In this document: in pieces, positions 47,932 to 56,654 of the stretch
Layout: every line of letters starts with the position of its first letter
How positions within the stretch are numbered: the stretch's first letter is position 1
Assembly: GCF_036345915.1 (NCBI RefSeq)
Contig: NZ_CP107785.1
Coordinates: 4,402,001-4,466,000 of the forward strand
Length of the DNA: 64,000 bases
Origin: Nocardia sp. NBC_00565
Lineage (GTDB): Bacteria > Actinomycetota > Actinomycetes > Mycobacteriales > Mycobacteriaceae
Direction of reading: 5' to 3'
Notes under the pieces: generated by a model
What the model was told of the DNA's origin: nothing
Database searches by the model: none
Seen by the model: the letters and a program-made list of their open reading frames with translations, nothing else
Translations under genes and position numbers: made by a program

Positions 47932-49197
47932 TCACCACACTGCCCCGAGCTTCCGCGCTGCGGCAACGCCGGATTCGCAGCCGCTCTCATGGAAGCCGTC
48001 ACCGTGATAGGAACCAGCGAAGGCAAGTCGATCGTCGCCCAGTTCGGCCAGCAGCGATCGCGCTTGCACGGCGCGACGATCGAATACCGGATGTTGAAAG
48101 GATGATCGACCAAGAACGGCATCGGGATCGACGTCGTCGTCGTTGAAGGTACACACGACTGGCGTGGGTGTGTCGATATTCTCCAGCATATTCAAGTCGA
48201 TACTCAAACCTTTGATTTCGGACTCATGGTCTTTGCAGGACAGCGTCATCCGGATCGCACTGTGATCGTCTCTGCCGGCGGAGCGGAGCACAGAAAGGTC
48301 CGTGTGCCAGGCAAGATCCGGCTGTGTATAGCGGAATGCGCCCAGAATCGCGCGCTCTCGTATCGAAGCGTCCGCGAGGATTGTCAATGCGGTAGCCGCC
48401 TCGGTGGCGACGACCGCCTTGTCGAAGCGGTGCGTCGCGCCGAATCCGTCGCGTAAGTTGATCATGTCCGGTTGTCTTCGTATTTCGGTGATCGGACAAT
48501 CCGTGTTAACAGCGTGGCACCGTCTGGCGATCTTGTCGACGTACACACGACTTCCACCGACAACGCAGAACCAATTCGCAAACCCGTCAGGCCCGATCGC
48601 CTGGTAGCGACTCAGGGTCTGCACCATGAACTCCAACGGCGTCCGGCGGAGATCGTCACTGTTCATCAGGAAGAACGGAACGGACCGTGGATAGAGGAAA
48701 TGTTGGAAGAAGTATTCGGTATACCCCATCGTCTCAATAAATTCCCCGACGGTGAGGCGGTCCCGATCGGAGTCCATCGCAGCCAACACGTCGGTAGGAA
48801 ATCGTGCCAAATCCGCGTCGAACCTGCTCCACAGAAGAGGTTCGATCGCATCCGGCCGCACCAGCGCACTCCGGCCGAACGGGTCGCGAGAGTTCAAGTC
48901 GTGGAATCCGCAGTCCGAACAAACAACGTCGATGGAGATCGACGCCGGTCGACGCTCGACCCCAAGTTCATCGAACAGCCGATTCAGGTTGCGGTATTCG
49001 TCGTTGAACAGGATGAACCCCACATCGACCGGGACTGTTCCACCGTCTGCCATCAGAGCGAAGTCGCGTGTATCAGCGTTGCCGCCCAGCCGATTCCGAG
49101 CCTCGAAGATCGTTACGTCGTGGGTGCCCTGCAGAATATACGCTGCCATCAGACCTGAGACCCCTGCACCAACTACCGCGACCGTCGGACGAGCCAT
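47932..49197 (-). CDS. FAD-dependent amine-oxidase-like oxidoreductase
   Basis: 421 residues from the ATG at 49197, with GGAG seven bases upstream. FAD-binding Rossmann motif VAVVGAGVSGLMAAYIL, then FEARNRLGGNADTRD (second FAD motif), and C-terminal FAGSYHGDGFHESGCESG contacting flavin. Similar to the predicted NAD/FAD-binding proteins of COG2907 and more distantly to carotene desaturases and hydroxysqualene dehydroxylase. In the terpene cluster it could oxidise a terpenoid. 67 bases after the terpene synthase gene. Confidence 0.87.
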   Translation of the reverse strand: MARPTVAVVGAGVSGLMAAYILQGTHDVTIFEARNRLGGNADTRDFALMADGGTVPVDVGFILFNDEYRNLNRLFDELGVERRPASISIDVVCSDCGFHDLNSRDPFGRSALVRPDAIEPLLWSRFDADLARFPTDVLAAMDSDRDRLTVGEFIETMGYTEYFFQHFLYPRSVPFFLMNSDDLRRTPLEFMVQTLSRYQAIGPDGFANWFCVVGGSRVYVDKIARRCHAVNTDCPITEIRRQPDMINLRDGFGATHRFDKAVVATEAATALTILADASIRERAILGAFRYTQPDLAWHTDLSVLRSAGRDDHSAIRMTLSCKDHESEIKGLSIDLNMLENIDTPTPVVCTFNDDDVDPDAVLGRSSFQHPVFDRRAVQARSLLAELGDDRLAFAGSYHGDGFHESGCESGVAAARKLGAVW

Positions 49198-49264
49198 TGC
49201 GTATCTCCGTTCTGAATGTGCGGGGTGACAGGCTGTTTTCCGCAATCCGATGTAGGCCCACCGG

Positions 49265-50245
49265 TCAGGTTTGGCGGTGTTTCTGCCGGATGTAGCGTTC
49301 GCATGTAAGACCGTAGGACAGCATGCCCCGCGTCAGATCCACCAGTGCCGGACCGAACAAGTTCGCTGAGCTCCCGTCCGGGTCACCATCGGGAAGGCAT
49401 TGCGATTCCAGACTGCTGAGTAGTGCTTCACATTCGTCGGCAACCAGCTGAACTGCAATGTCGACAGAGACGTCACGATCCGCCGACATGACCGCGACCA
49501 GGTTTATCGGGTCTCCGGCGGCTGCTTCCTTGGGATAGGAATGCAGATCGTGGATGCATGTGTTGATCCAGATGGCCAGGTCCCGCAGAGATTTCGATTG
49601 GTCGCGCACACGAACGCCGCACTCGAGCTCGAGCATGTCGAGCACAAGGTCGCCGGCAATGGACCACGGTCGGATGCGTTCGTAGGCCAGCGGCGTCGGT
49701 GGTATACCGGCCAGCCGATAAGGTATTTCGAAGACCAGACCGCTTTGATACTTCTGCATGCTGTCGGCCACGGTAACGATAAACTGGGCGCCGCCAAGAT
49801 CAAGAAACCGACTTCGTATATCGTGCAGCGCCAGCTGGAATTCATTCGGTCGTTCGGACAGCTCACCGGTATCCAGGAGCCTATTGATTGTGGATGCGCT
49901 CTCGAACATGGTGGTAGGACCGTGTCGTTCACATTTGTCGTCATAGGTGAACAGCCACCCGATGAAATCCGCCGCTACCTGGGTCATGGATGCCGATGCG
50001 TTCGGAAACGCATATGCCGCGCACCATCCGCTTCGAGTCCGTTCATATTCCTCGCTGGGCAGTCCGAAGTGTGCGGCCCATTTCTCGGTCTCATACTGCG
50101 CCTGCGTCAGGTATTGACTCGCACGCCCTGGGTGACGTTGTTCGAGATCGGCCAGAACCTTGCGAAGCACAGTCGTGCCCGGCACCAACTCGCTCAACCA
50201 GACCACCTCCGTAGCGACTTCACCATCTCCAACGCCATCTGCCAT
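49265..50245 (-). CDS. Class I terpene synthase with variant NSE motif
   Basis: 326 residues. Metal motif 1 is DDKCE (Asp102, Asp103, Glu106). The usual NDxxSxxxE second motif reads HDLHSYPKE (232-240), with His232 where Asn is expected, while Ser236 and Glu240 are kept. The C-terminal RY pair (316-317, CERYIRQK) matches bacterial terpene cyclases. Product unknown. The start ATG 50245 overlaps the upstream small gene by 26 bases; a slightly later start is possible. Confidence 0.85.
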   Translation of the reverse strand: MADGVGDGEVATEVVWLSELVPGTTVLRKVLADLEQRHPGRASQYLTQAQYETEKWAAHFGLPSEEYERTRSGWCAAYAFPNASASMTQVAADFIGWLFTYDDKCERHGPTTMFESASTINRLLDTGELSERPNEFQLALHDIRSRFLDLGGAQFIVTVADSMQKYQSGLVFEIPYRLAGIPPTPLAYERIRPWSIAGDLVLDMLELECGVRVRDQSKSLRDLAIWINTCIHDLHSYPKEAAAGDPINLVAVMSADRDVSVDIAVQLVADECEALLSSLESQCLPDGDPDGSSANLFGPALVDLTRGMLSYGLTCERYIRQKHRQT

Positions 50246-50636
50246 TTCGGGCGGTACCGCTCATGTCGGGGATCGCGCTGCGCTCGCGACGGGCGGCGAT
50301 CGCCGCGGCCTCACCCGGGTCGTCGACGGCTTCGTCGTCACAGCTCGATTCGGCCCTGTTGTGCTCGTCTCCGTCGACGGTGTGGTCGGGGTACCGGGCG
50401 ACCGGCCCGCTGGTGACGCCGTTCCATACGTACCCGGTGCCGTTGTAGCCGGGGGTATGGAAATGCCAGCGGGTATTGCCGCCGATGACATGGCCCATAC
50501 CCTCGAGATAGGAGCCCATGTGCGGGCCTCGGCCGAGCGGGCCATAGAGCAGGTGCTCGCGCGCGGCGAGGAACCGGATCCCGGTCGTCTTGCGGTTGTC
50601 GGCCCGGGTCGTGGGACTATGCGTCGGGTTGTTCAT
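50220..50636 (-). CDS. Hypothetical protein between prenyl and terpene synthases
   Basis: 138 residues whose ATG overlaps the prenyl synthase TGA (ATGA), supporting translation. HLLYGPLGRGPHMGSYLEGM and HVIGGNTRWHFHTPGYNGTG look like a folded, Gly/His/aromatic-rich core; the tail is acidic and ends RWRWRW. No family recognised. Its place in the operon suggests a role in the terpenoid pathway. Confidence 0.55.
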   Translation of the reverse strand: MNNPTHSPTTRADNRKTTGIRFLAAREHLLYGPLGRGPHMGSYLEGMGHVIGGNTRWHFHTPGYNGTGYVWNGVTSGPVARYPDHTVDGDEHNRAESSCDDEAVDDPGEAAAIAARRERSAIPDMSGTARNGRWRWRW

Positions 50637-51655
50637 CGGCTTCTTTCGGTTGCCAGCCGGGCAAGGGCGCGTAGCGCGGCGTCGGTGCCGTTGTGGGGTG
50701 GCAGGGCGTCGATCGCCGCGCGTCGGTGCCGGTCAGCGTGGCAGCGTGCCGCGGTCCGTCCGCCGGCCCGGTCGAGAAGGTCGCGTGTGTGGGCGATGTC
50801 GGTGTCGGTCATCTCCCCGCAGCGGGCGTACAGTTCGCGCAGTTCAGCGGCGTCGGCGCCGGTCGATTCCAGCGCAGTCACCACCGGAAAAGTGCGTTTG
50901 CGGCGGGCCAGATCGTTGCCGGCGGATTTGCCGGTCACCGACGGATCGCCCCAGATGCCCAGCAGGTCGTCGGTGATCTGGAAGGCCAGCCCGAGTTCGC
51001 GACCGAAGGTGTCGAACGCGGCCACGGTGTCGGTGTCCGCGCCCGCCGACAACGCCCCCAAGGCGCAGGCGCACCCCATCAGGGCGCCGGTCTTGCCCGC
51101 GGCCATGTCCAGATAGTCGGCCACCGTCACCTGCGGGCGCGTATCGAACGCGATGTCGTCATATTGCCCGCCACACAGTTGCACCGCTGCAGACTCGAGC
51201 CGGTCGACCGCCTCCCCGACCACGCCGCCCGGCAGACGGGTGAGGGTTCGGATCGCCAAGGCGTGCAGCGCGTCTCCGAGCAGGACAGCGTCATCGACAC
51301 CCCAGCGACGCCACACCGTCACCCGGCCGCGGCGGATGGTGTCGCCGTCCATGAGATCATCGTGAACGAGGGTGAAATTGTGGAGCAACTCGACCGCCGC
51401 CGCAGCCGGCACCGCCGTAGTCGACACGCCGCACCCTGCCGCGACGGCCAGTGTCAACGCGCCCCGCACCATCTTGCCCGACGACGCGCCGTCGAGGTCC
51501 GACCACCCGAAATGGTGAAACGCCATGCGCTGCAACGGTTCCGGCAGCTCCACCACCGCCGCCCGGACCGCGGGCTCGACCCACAGACGCGCATCGGCAA
51601 GCACCCGGGCCGCGTCGACGCTCTTAGGCTGCTCGATATCCGATACCGCGTTCAC
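50633..51655 (-). CDS. Polyprenyl diphosphate synthase
   Basis: 340 residues from the GTG at 51655; an upstream start at 51724 is open. Chain-elongating prenyltransferase that would supply the allylic diphosphate for the terpene synthase. First Asp-rich motif VHDDLMDGD and second ITDDLLGIWGD are intact. The residues just before the first motif (ELLHNFTLVHDD, Phe and Thr at -5/-4) would influence chain length. First gene of the leftward terpenoid operon. Confidence 0.9.
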   Translation of the reverse strand: MNAVSDIEQPKSVDAARVLADARLWVEPAVRAAVVELPEPLQRMAFHHFGWSDLDGASSGKMVRGALTLAVAAGCGVSTTAVPAAAAVELLHNFTLVHDDLMDGDTIRRGRVTVWRRWGVDDAVLLGDALHALAIRTLTRLPGGVVGEAVDRLESAAVQLCGGQYDDIAFDTRPQVTVADYLDMAAGKTGALMGCACALGALSAGADTDTVAAFDTFGRELGLAFQITDDLLGIWGDPSVTGKSAGNDLARRKRTFPVVTALESTGADAAELRELYARCGEMTDTDIAHTRDLLDRAGGRTAARCHADRHRRAAIDALPPHNGTDAALRALARLATERSR

Positions 51656-52099
51656 GCGCCGTACCCCCTGTCCGCGAACCTCGGTCCCCCAACCCGTGAC
51701 CCCGACGACCAGGCAACGGATCACAAAATATCGGTATCCCCGATCGACCTCGGTATCCCAAGTGAGAAGCCCACCCGAACGACTCTCAGACTACGCCACA
51801 TGCCAGGCGGCAGTTGACGTTTCGGACCCAACCCCACCGTTGCTGCCCAGCTTCGAGTGTCCGCAAACGGCCGTCGGCCGACACCTTTCGGAACAGATTT
51901 CGGCTCCGTCTGTCCCATCGCAGCACCAGCGCGCGAACCTGTTCTCCACCCGGTCGTCGGAGCGGATCGCCAGGTAACCACCTGAAGGGATCCGATCGGT
52001 CAATGGTCAGTCCTGAAACCCCATCTACAAATTCGCACACATCCCAACGCCAACCCATTGAGCTCCCCGAGTTCGTCGAAACACACGGCTACCCTGTGA
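51656..52099. other. No recognisable gene
   Basis: About 440 bases between the prenyl synthase and HIT-like genes. Several open frames but none with a family pattern; presumably holds the promoters of both divergent units. Confidence 0.5.
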
Positions 52100-52783
52100 A
52101 TGAGGCGGGCACCCAAGCTCGTGCCGCTGCGCCGGTTGCGACGCGAGTCGGCCACCTACGGTCTGGAATACGCTTCCCGCACAGCAGATGAAGTCGTCGG
52201 ATACGTCCTTAGCGCGGGAATGAACCCGCCGCTGCGTTACGGGGTCCGTGCGGTGTGCGACCTGATCGCCGACGACGAAGCCAAGCACGAACCCGTGTTC
52301 TTCGACAAGCTGCTGCGGTTGGAGAACGCTGTGGCCGACCGCCGGCCGTACCTGGACTGCGCCCGGTTCTTCCATCTGATTGCCACCAAACCCGAGGCGT
52401 CAACCGACACTGCCGCCCAGATGCGACAGCGACGCGTCCCGATGGACATCACGGGCTATGAGACACGGGTGCGCACCGGAGGGTGCTTCATCTGCGAGTT
52501 CCTTACCGGGACACCTGGTTTCGAGCATGAGACCGTCTATGACGACGGCCAACACGTGGGTTTCCTCAACAAGTACCCGACGCTGCCCGGCTATGTGCTG
52601 GTGGTGCCCCGCCGACACGTCGAGGACGTCGCCCGGGACCTGACGCCGCAGGAATATCTTCGACTGCAATCCGCTGTCCACACAGTGGCCAGGGGTGTCG
52701 CCGAAGCGATGAATCCTGAACGCCTGGACCTGTTCTCGATGGGATCCAGCGACGGTAACGCGCACATTCACTGGCTTCTCTGA
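52100..52783 (+). CDS. HIT-domain-like protein lacking the last triad histidine
   Basis: 227 residues. The second half (from ~115, MDITGYETRVRTGGCFICEF) is a HIT fold: FLNKYPTLPGYVLVVPRRHV and GSSDGNAHIHWLL. HIT enzymes use HxHxH; here the chain ends HIHWLL, so the third His and the C-terminal strand are missing. The first ~113 residues look helical and are not recognised. A terminator-like hairpin follows 29 bases on, so the shortened end is the natural transcript end. Possibly a pseudogene. Confidence 0.6.
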   Translation: MRRAPKLVPLRRLRRESATYGLEYASRTADEVVGYVLSAGMNPPLRYGVRAVCDLIADDEAKHEPVFFDKLLRLENAVADRRPYLDCARFFHLIATKPEASTDTAAQMRQRRVPMDITGYETRVRTGGCFICEFLTGTPGFEHETVYDDGQHVGFLNKYPTLPGYVLVVPRRHVEDVARDLTPQEYLRLQSAVHTVARGVAEAMNPERLDLFSMGSSDGNAHIHWLL

Positions 52784-53145
52784 ACTTGCATTAGTTCGTG
52801 TACCACCTAGAGACGGGCCACTCGGGCCCGTCACCGTCCGGCCAACGCTCGGGCTGACGGGTCGCATCAAAGACCTGACTTGGCTCACGTCTTGATCTTG
52901 ATCGGTGTTGCGGTGCGCTGACCCTGCGGGTGCTTGTTCGGGGTCGGCTGATTTTGCGCCCTAATTGGGGCTCGTAGGCTGTCCTCTGCGACTTGGACGC
53001 CCATACTGACGCCGGTCTGCACCCTCGCAGGCGGCGAGACCATTCGCTTGTCCCGGTGCGAGGAGTTCTGGCCGGTTAGCGATCCAGTGCAGCAGTCGGA
53101 AGACCCGTTCACAAGTCTGGCTGTTGCCCAGGACAATTGCCGTCA
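52784..53145. other. No recognisable gene; begins with a hairpin
   Basis: About 360 bases of island DNA. Only the hairpin at 52812-52832 stands out. Confidence 0.5.
52812..52832. terminator. Terminator-like hairpin after the HIT-like gene
   Basis: GACGGGCC and its complement around five bases, no T-run. Confidence 0.5.
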
Positions 53146-53418
53146 TCAGAAGCGTGCCGCCCACACTGGCCAAGGCCCTTGTGACTGCAGGACGACTTCG
53201 TCGCCTGCGTCATTGCGATAGTGGTAGGCGGTGAAACTCAGGTCATCGACAAGGTTGCAGGCATCGAAGCCGGCGTGCCTGCTGCCGCGTAGATTCATGA
53301 ATTCAGTCAGTAGGTCGAACACGGGCAGATCGGGGCACCGGAGGAAGTCGTCGAGCACCGTGAGTAGATCCGTGAGGTGCGGGTCAGCCTGCGATCTGGG
53401 CTCGTGCGGTTCGGGCAT
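53146..53418 (-). CDS. Small hypothetical protein (90 aa)
   Basis: ATG at 53418, one base after the TGA of the upstream small gene (TGA-C-ATG), so coupled. DLLTVLDDFLRCPDLPVFDL and DEVVLQSQGPWPVWAARF read like a compact globular protein. No family recognised. The pair probably formed part of an integrase module. Confidence 0.5.
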   Translation of the reverse strand: MPEPHEPRSQADPHLTDLLTVLDDFLRCPDLPVFDLLTEFMNLRGSRHAGFDACNLVDDLSFTAYHYRNDAGDEVVLQSQGPWPVWAARF

Positions 53419-53419
53419 G

Positions 53420-53677
53420 TCAGATCCTGTCCCGCGTTCCCGGCTCGGGGAGAGCGACTGTGCTGCTGGCGATTTCGGGGAACTTTGGGACATTCAGAAA
53501 CACAGTGGCAGCTTGCTGCGTGCGTTGGTCGAGCTGGGCGAGTTTGTCGTTCGCGGCAGCGAGGCTGACGCGCAGGCCTTCGGCTTCACCGAGCCAGCCC
53601 TCGCGCTCAGCCTCGGTGATGCGTGTGGTGAGGTTGTCTCGAATCTGTTCCAGTCGACCCATTTGGGCCGGCCCCAC
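53420..53677 (-). CDS. Recombinase-module helical protein, copy 1
   Basis: 85 residues. RLEQIRDNLTTRITEAEREG followed by WLGEAEGLRVSLAAANDKLA is a coiled-coil pattern I associate with small proteins encoded next to actinobacterial integrases. An inverted, diverged copy lies at 53716. Function unknown. Confidence 0.55.
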   Translation of the reverse strand: MGPAQMGRLEQIRDNLTTRITEAEREGWLGEAEGLRVSLAAANDKLAQLDQRTQQAATVFLNVPKFPEIASSTVALPEPGTRDRI

Positions 53678-53715
53678 CCGCAGGACCGGGCAGCGGAGCC
53701 TGCATACGATGCCCG

Positions 53716-54033
53716 ATGCTCAACATCAATCCGAAGATGTTGCCGCGGTTGGCTGAGATCGAAGCTGACCTGGTTGGGCGGCGAGCCCGCGCCACCCACG
53801 AATCCTGGCTCGGCGAGATCGAAGGGATCGATCTGACGTTGTCGTTCTTGCGGCAAAAGCGTTCGGAGACAGAACGATTGGCACGGCTAGCACCAGCCGG
53901 ACCGGTGTTGATCACCCTGGCTCCACCGCCTAAAGCTGGCGAGGGGACGGTCGCGCGGGACGGGCATAGCGTGTCCGTCCCGCGCGGCGCGCCAGGTTAT
54001 CCCAGCGGGGGCAGCCACGAAACTGCATTGTGA
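53716..54033 (+). CDS. Recombinase-module helical protein, copy 2 (divergent)
   Basis: 105 residues; MLPRLAEIEADLVGRRARAT and SWLGEIEGIDLTLSFLRQKR align by eye with copy 1 (WLGE-x-EG core). After ~residue 75 the chain reads into sequence that overlaps the GFA gene on the other strand, so the natural C-terminus is probably lost. Confidence 0.5.
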   Translation: MLNINPKMLPRLAEIEADLVGRRARATHESWLGEIEGIDLTLSFLRQKRSETERLARLAPAGPVLITLAPPPKAGEGTVARDGHSVSVPRGAPGYPSGGSHETAL

Positions 54034-54359
54034 GCGAAGCTCTGCTTGACCGGCACCAGGTCGGCATGATCATCCAACGCCGTGATCGTGACCCCCACCA
54101 TGCCGGCTTCATCACCCTTCGACCCGACCGACGACCCGCACTTCGGACAGAACCCCCGGCAGATCTGCGGGAAGGTCTCGAACCAGGTCGGGGCCCCACC
54201 GGGACCGGTCCACTCGAAACCTTCCTCCGGGAAAGACACCCATGACATCACTGGCGCACCCGAAAGCCGCTGGCAGTGCGCACAAGAACATAAATGCGGG
54301 AAATCTGGGTCACCGGTCGCGGAAAACCGGATATAGCCGCAAAGACATCCGCCGGTCAC
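53997..54359 (-). CDS. GFA-family (CENP-V/GFA) zinc protein
   Basis: 120 residues from a GTG at 54359. Zinc ligands are visible: GGCLCGYIRF, HLCSCAHCQRLSG and GFCPKCGSSVG. The family is named for a glutathione-dependent formaldehyde-activating enzyme, but actinomycetes lack glutathione, so the true substrate is unknown. Appears full length. Confidence 0.9.
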   Translation of the reverse strand: MTGGCLCGYIRFSATGDPDFPHLCSCAHCQRLSGAPVMSWVSFPEEGFEWTGPGGAPTWFETFPQICRGFCPKCGSSVGSKGDEAGMVGVTITALDDHADLVPVKQSFAHNAVSWLPPLG

Positions 54360-54532
54360 ATCGCTCCTTGTTGTTAGGCACCATGCGTGTATGAATAGGG
54401 TCGCTCGTGCTTGTACGCGTGAGCCACGACGCTGGCCTCAACCTCGAACAGCCTCCGCGCGGAGCAGGCGCCAGCCCACTCTGCCACGCGGTCGTTCGCC
54501 ACCGTGGAGGACCGCGAGGTTGCCAGTCGTGG

Positions 54533-54570
54533 AATCTCCGATGGCCGTACAAATCTCCGATGGCCGTACA
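54533..54570. repeat. Two tandem copies of a 19-bp unit
   Basis: AATCTCCGATGGCCGTACA occurs twice in a row without change, in the 278-base gap between the GFA and cysteine-hydrolase genes. Confidence 0.95.
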
Positions 54571-54637
54571 GAAGTGGAACAGGCTGTCGCGCTGCTGATT
54601 GGCGGATGCCGTGTTACCGAACGACCGATATGCGGCA

Positions 54638-55285
54638 TTATCGTGCGCTGGCCGACGCTGGGGAGACGCCCGTTGTCAGCGCGGTGATTACCTCACGAGT
54701 GGGCAGGATCCGTTCGGCGAATAGTGGTCCCGTGAGATGATGTGCGGCGCGCATCAACTCGTCGCTGTATGCCGCGGTGGCATCGGTCACCAACGTGACC
54801 CGGTATCCCAGCTCCATGGCGTGGCGCGCTGTGCCCTCGACGCAGCCGGGCGCGGTCATGCCTGCAATGACAACCTGTTCGATTCCGCGCAGACGCAACT
54901 GCAGATCCAGGTCGGTATTCACAAAACCGCTCATCCCCCAATGCTCGTGGGCCACCACATCACCCTCACCCGGTGCCAGTGCCGGATACCACTGGCCTCC
55001 GAAACTGCCCTCCGCGAACAGCTGCGCCTCTACCAGCGCGGCCTGTGGGCGGGACGCCCGTTGCCAGCCGTCACCGTCACCGGGACGCCATCGGCGATGC
55101 GGGGCATACACCACCGGAACACCCACAGAGCGAGCCGTATCAAGCAGTTCCTGCAGATTTTCCCGGGTACCCACCCGTTCGACCACTTCACGCAGTCGCG
55201 GCCATACCTTGCCGCCCTCTGCGAGAACCTCGTTGTAGGGATCGACCACCACCAGTGCGGTTCGTGTCACGTCGTACTCCATCAC
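54638..55285 (-). CDS. Isochorismatase-family protein lacking the catalytic Lys
   Basis: 215 residues. Asp15 (LVVVDPYNE) and Cys148 (GMTAPGCVEGTA) of the cysteine-hydrolase triad are present, but the segment that should hold Lys reads VVAHEHWGMSGF. It may be an altered enzyme or a non-catalytic member. A second family member lies at 58517 and a third at 34663. Confidence 0.82.
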   Translation of the reverse strand: MMEYDVTRTALVVVDPYNEVLAEGGKVWPRLREVVERVGTRENLQELLDTARSVGVPVVYAPHRRWRPGDGDGWQRASRPQAALVEAQLFAEGSFGGQWYPALAPGEGDVVAHEHWGMSGFVNTDLDLQLRLRGIEQVVIAGMTAPGCVEGTARHAMELGYRVTLVTDATAAYSDELMRAAHHLTGPLFAERILPTREVITALTTGVSPASASAR

Positions 55286-55502
55286 TCGCCCGTCTTCCGA
55301 ATTCGACCGTCCCGGTGACCGAACCCAACCATCCCAGCCCTGTGGTCTATTCCACGGGACTGCTGCACCGGCGCCACGTTGCGCGCCGGAACTTGATCTT
55401 TCGGCCTACCCGGTCCTGGCAGCAGCTACCTTCGGCCCCCCGGGTACCGCAAGCGCGACCTCGTACTCACTGACTGGGTGGACCCCGACCGAAGCCCGCC
55501 AG

Positions 55503-56654
55503 GTGTGGGAACAGCAGCGCCACGACGATCATGTGCCGTTCACCGCCCCGCCGGAGTCGGTGCAATCGCTCGCGAGAATCCCCCTGTACATGCAAATGCT
55601 GTGTAGCGCAGGAGATTCCGCCGAGGCACGCCCCGAAGTCAACGGGGCGTTTCATCTGATCGATCATTGCCTACGAACACTTCTCGCCCGCAGCGGACAA
55701 CCTTTCGAGATTGTCATCAACCATCTGACGCAGATCGCGTGTGTACTCATGCCCGACGTGATCCCCGAGTCGCTGACCGATGCGGTACTGGTCCCGAGCG
55801 ATCCCTCTCGCATAGATCTCGGGCGAGCTGCAGTGCCAGTTGTCGAGCAGGCGCCCGGAGGAGGAATTCGGTTCAGCCATGACGTATTCCGCGAGTATTT
55901 CCTGGCGACCCGGATCGTCGAGGAGATGACCGCGCGCGGCCGATCCGCGTCGACAGTCACCGCCTTCAACGAACTCGCCGTGCACGCCACCCGGTCCGCG
56001 GTGGTGCAAAGCGTATTCGATTTCGTCGTCTGCGCCCTGAGCGCATCTGCGCCGAACCTCGTTGAGATGATTGCTCTGGCACCATCGACCACTCTGGATG
56101 TCGCGTTGCCTATGTTGATCGAATCAGCAGCGGCACAGGGCATATCCGTCTCCGATGATGTTCTGCGCGCCTGTGCGCACCGCTGCAACCAGGCCCCGGC
56201 ACGCCAGCTCGCCCGTGCGCTCCTTGCCACACCGAATCTTCCGGCAGGGCTTGCCGATCAGCACGCGCCATGGGTGATCAAGCAACTGCAGACCCATGGC
56301 TCGCAGATGTGGGAAGACATCGCCCGCCATATCGAGCGCGTCCTCGATATTCGGATCAGCACCCGCATACTCGAGCGCATCGACCTCGACCATGTGGGGG
56401 AAGCCGCCTTCCTCGCCCGCCACTTCGACCTGTTCACCACAGTCGGCCACGACGGCGGAGACTTGCTCGAACAGCTTCTGACGCATCTGGATTGGCGAGT
56501 TCGCGCCGCGCTCGCCGAAGCGCTACTCGGACACCACACCATCACCCGAGTGAACGTCGGCCGGATCGTCGACCGGCTCGTTCGCGACGACGACTACAAG
56601 GTCCGAGCAGCCGTCGCCCGTGTAGTCGGAACGTCGAAACCACCTCAGCGTTGA
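55503..56654 (+). pseudogene. STAND/NACHT-type NTPase, helical and HEAT part (N-terminus missing)
   Basis: The frame is open back to about 55340 without a start codon. LARIPLYMQMLCSAG and IRFSHDVFREYFLATRIVEE are the helical segments that follow a NACHT/AAA nucleotide-binding domain in STAND proteins; the P-loop domain itself is absent. HEAT-like repeats follow (LLTHLDWRVRAALAEALLG, LVRDDDYKVRAAVARVV). The frame ends at 56654, but the repeats continue in another frame, so a frameshift has split the gene. Intact relatives include signalling and phage-defence ATPases. Confidence 0.6.

Noticed and set aside
56270..56629. N-terminal part of the long frame that includes the barrel domain
   Set aside because: Overlaps the STAND/HEAT gene in another frame and is Arg/Pro-rich; only the portion after ~56630 is protein-like.
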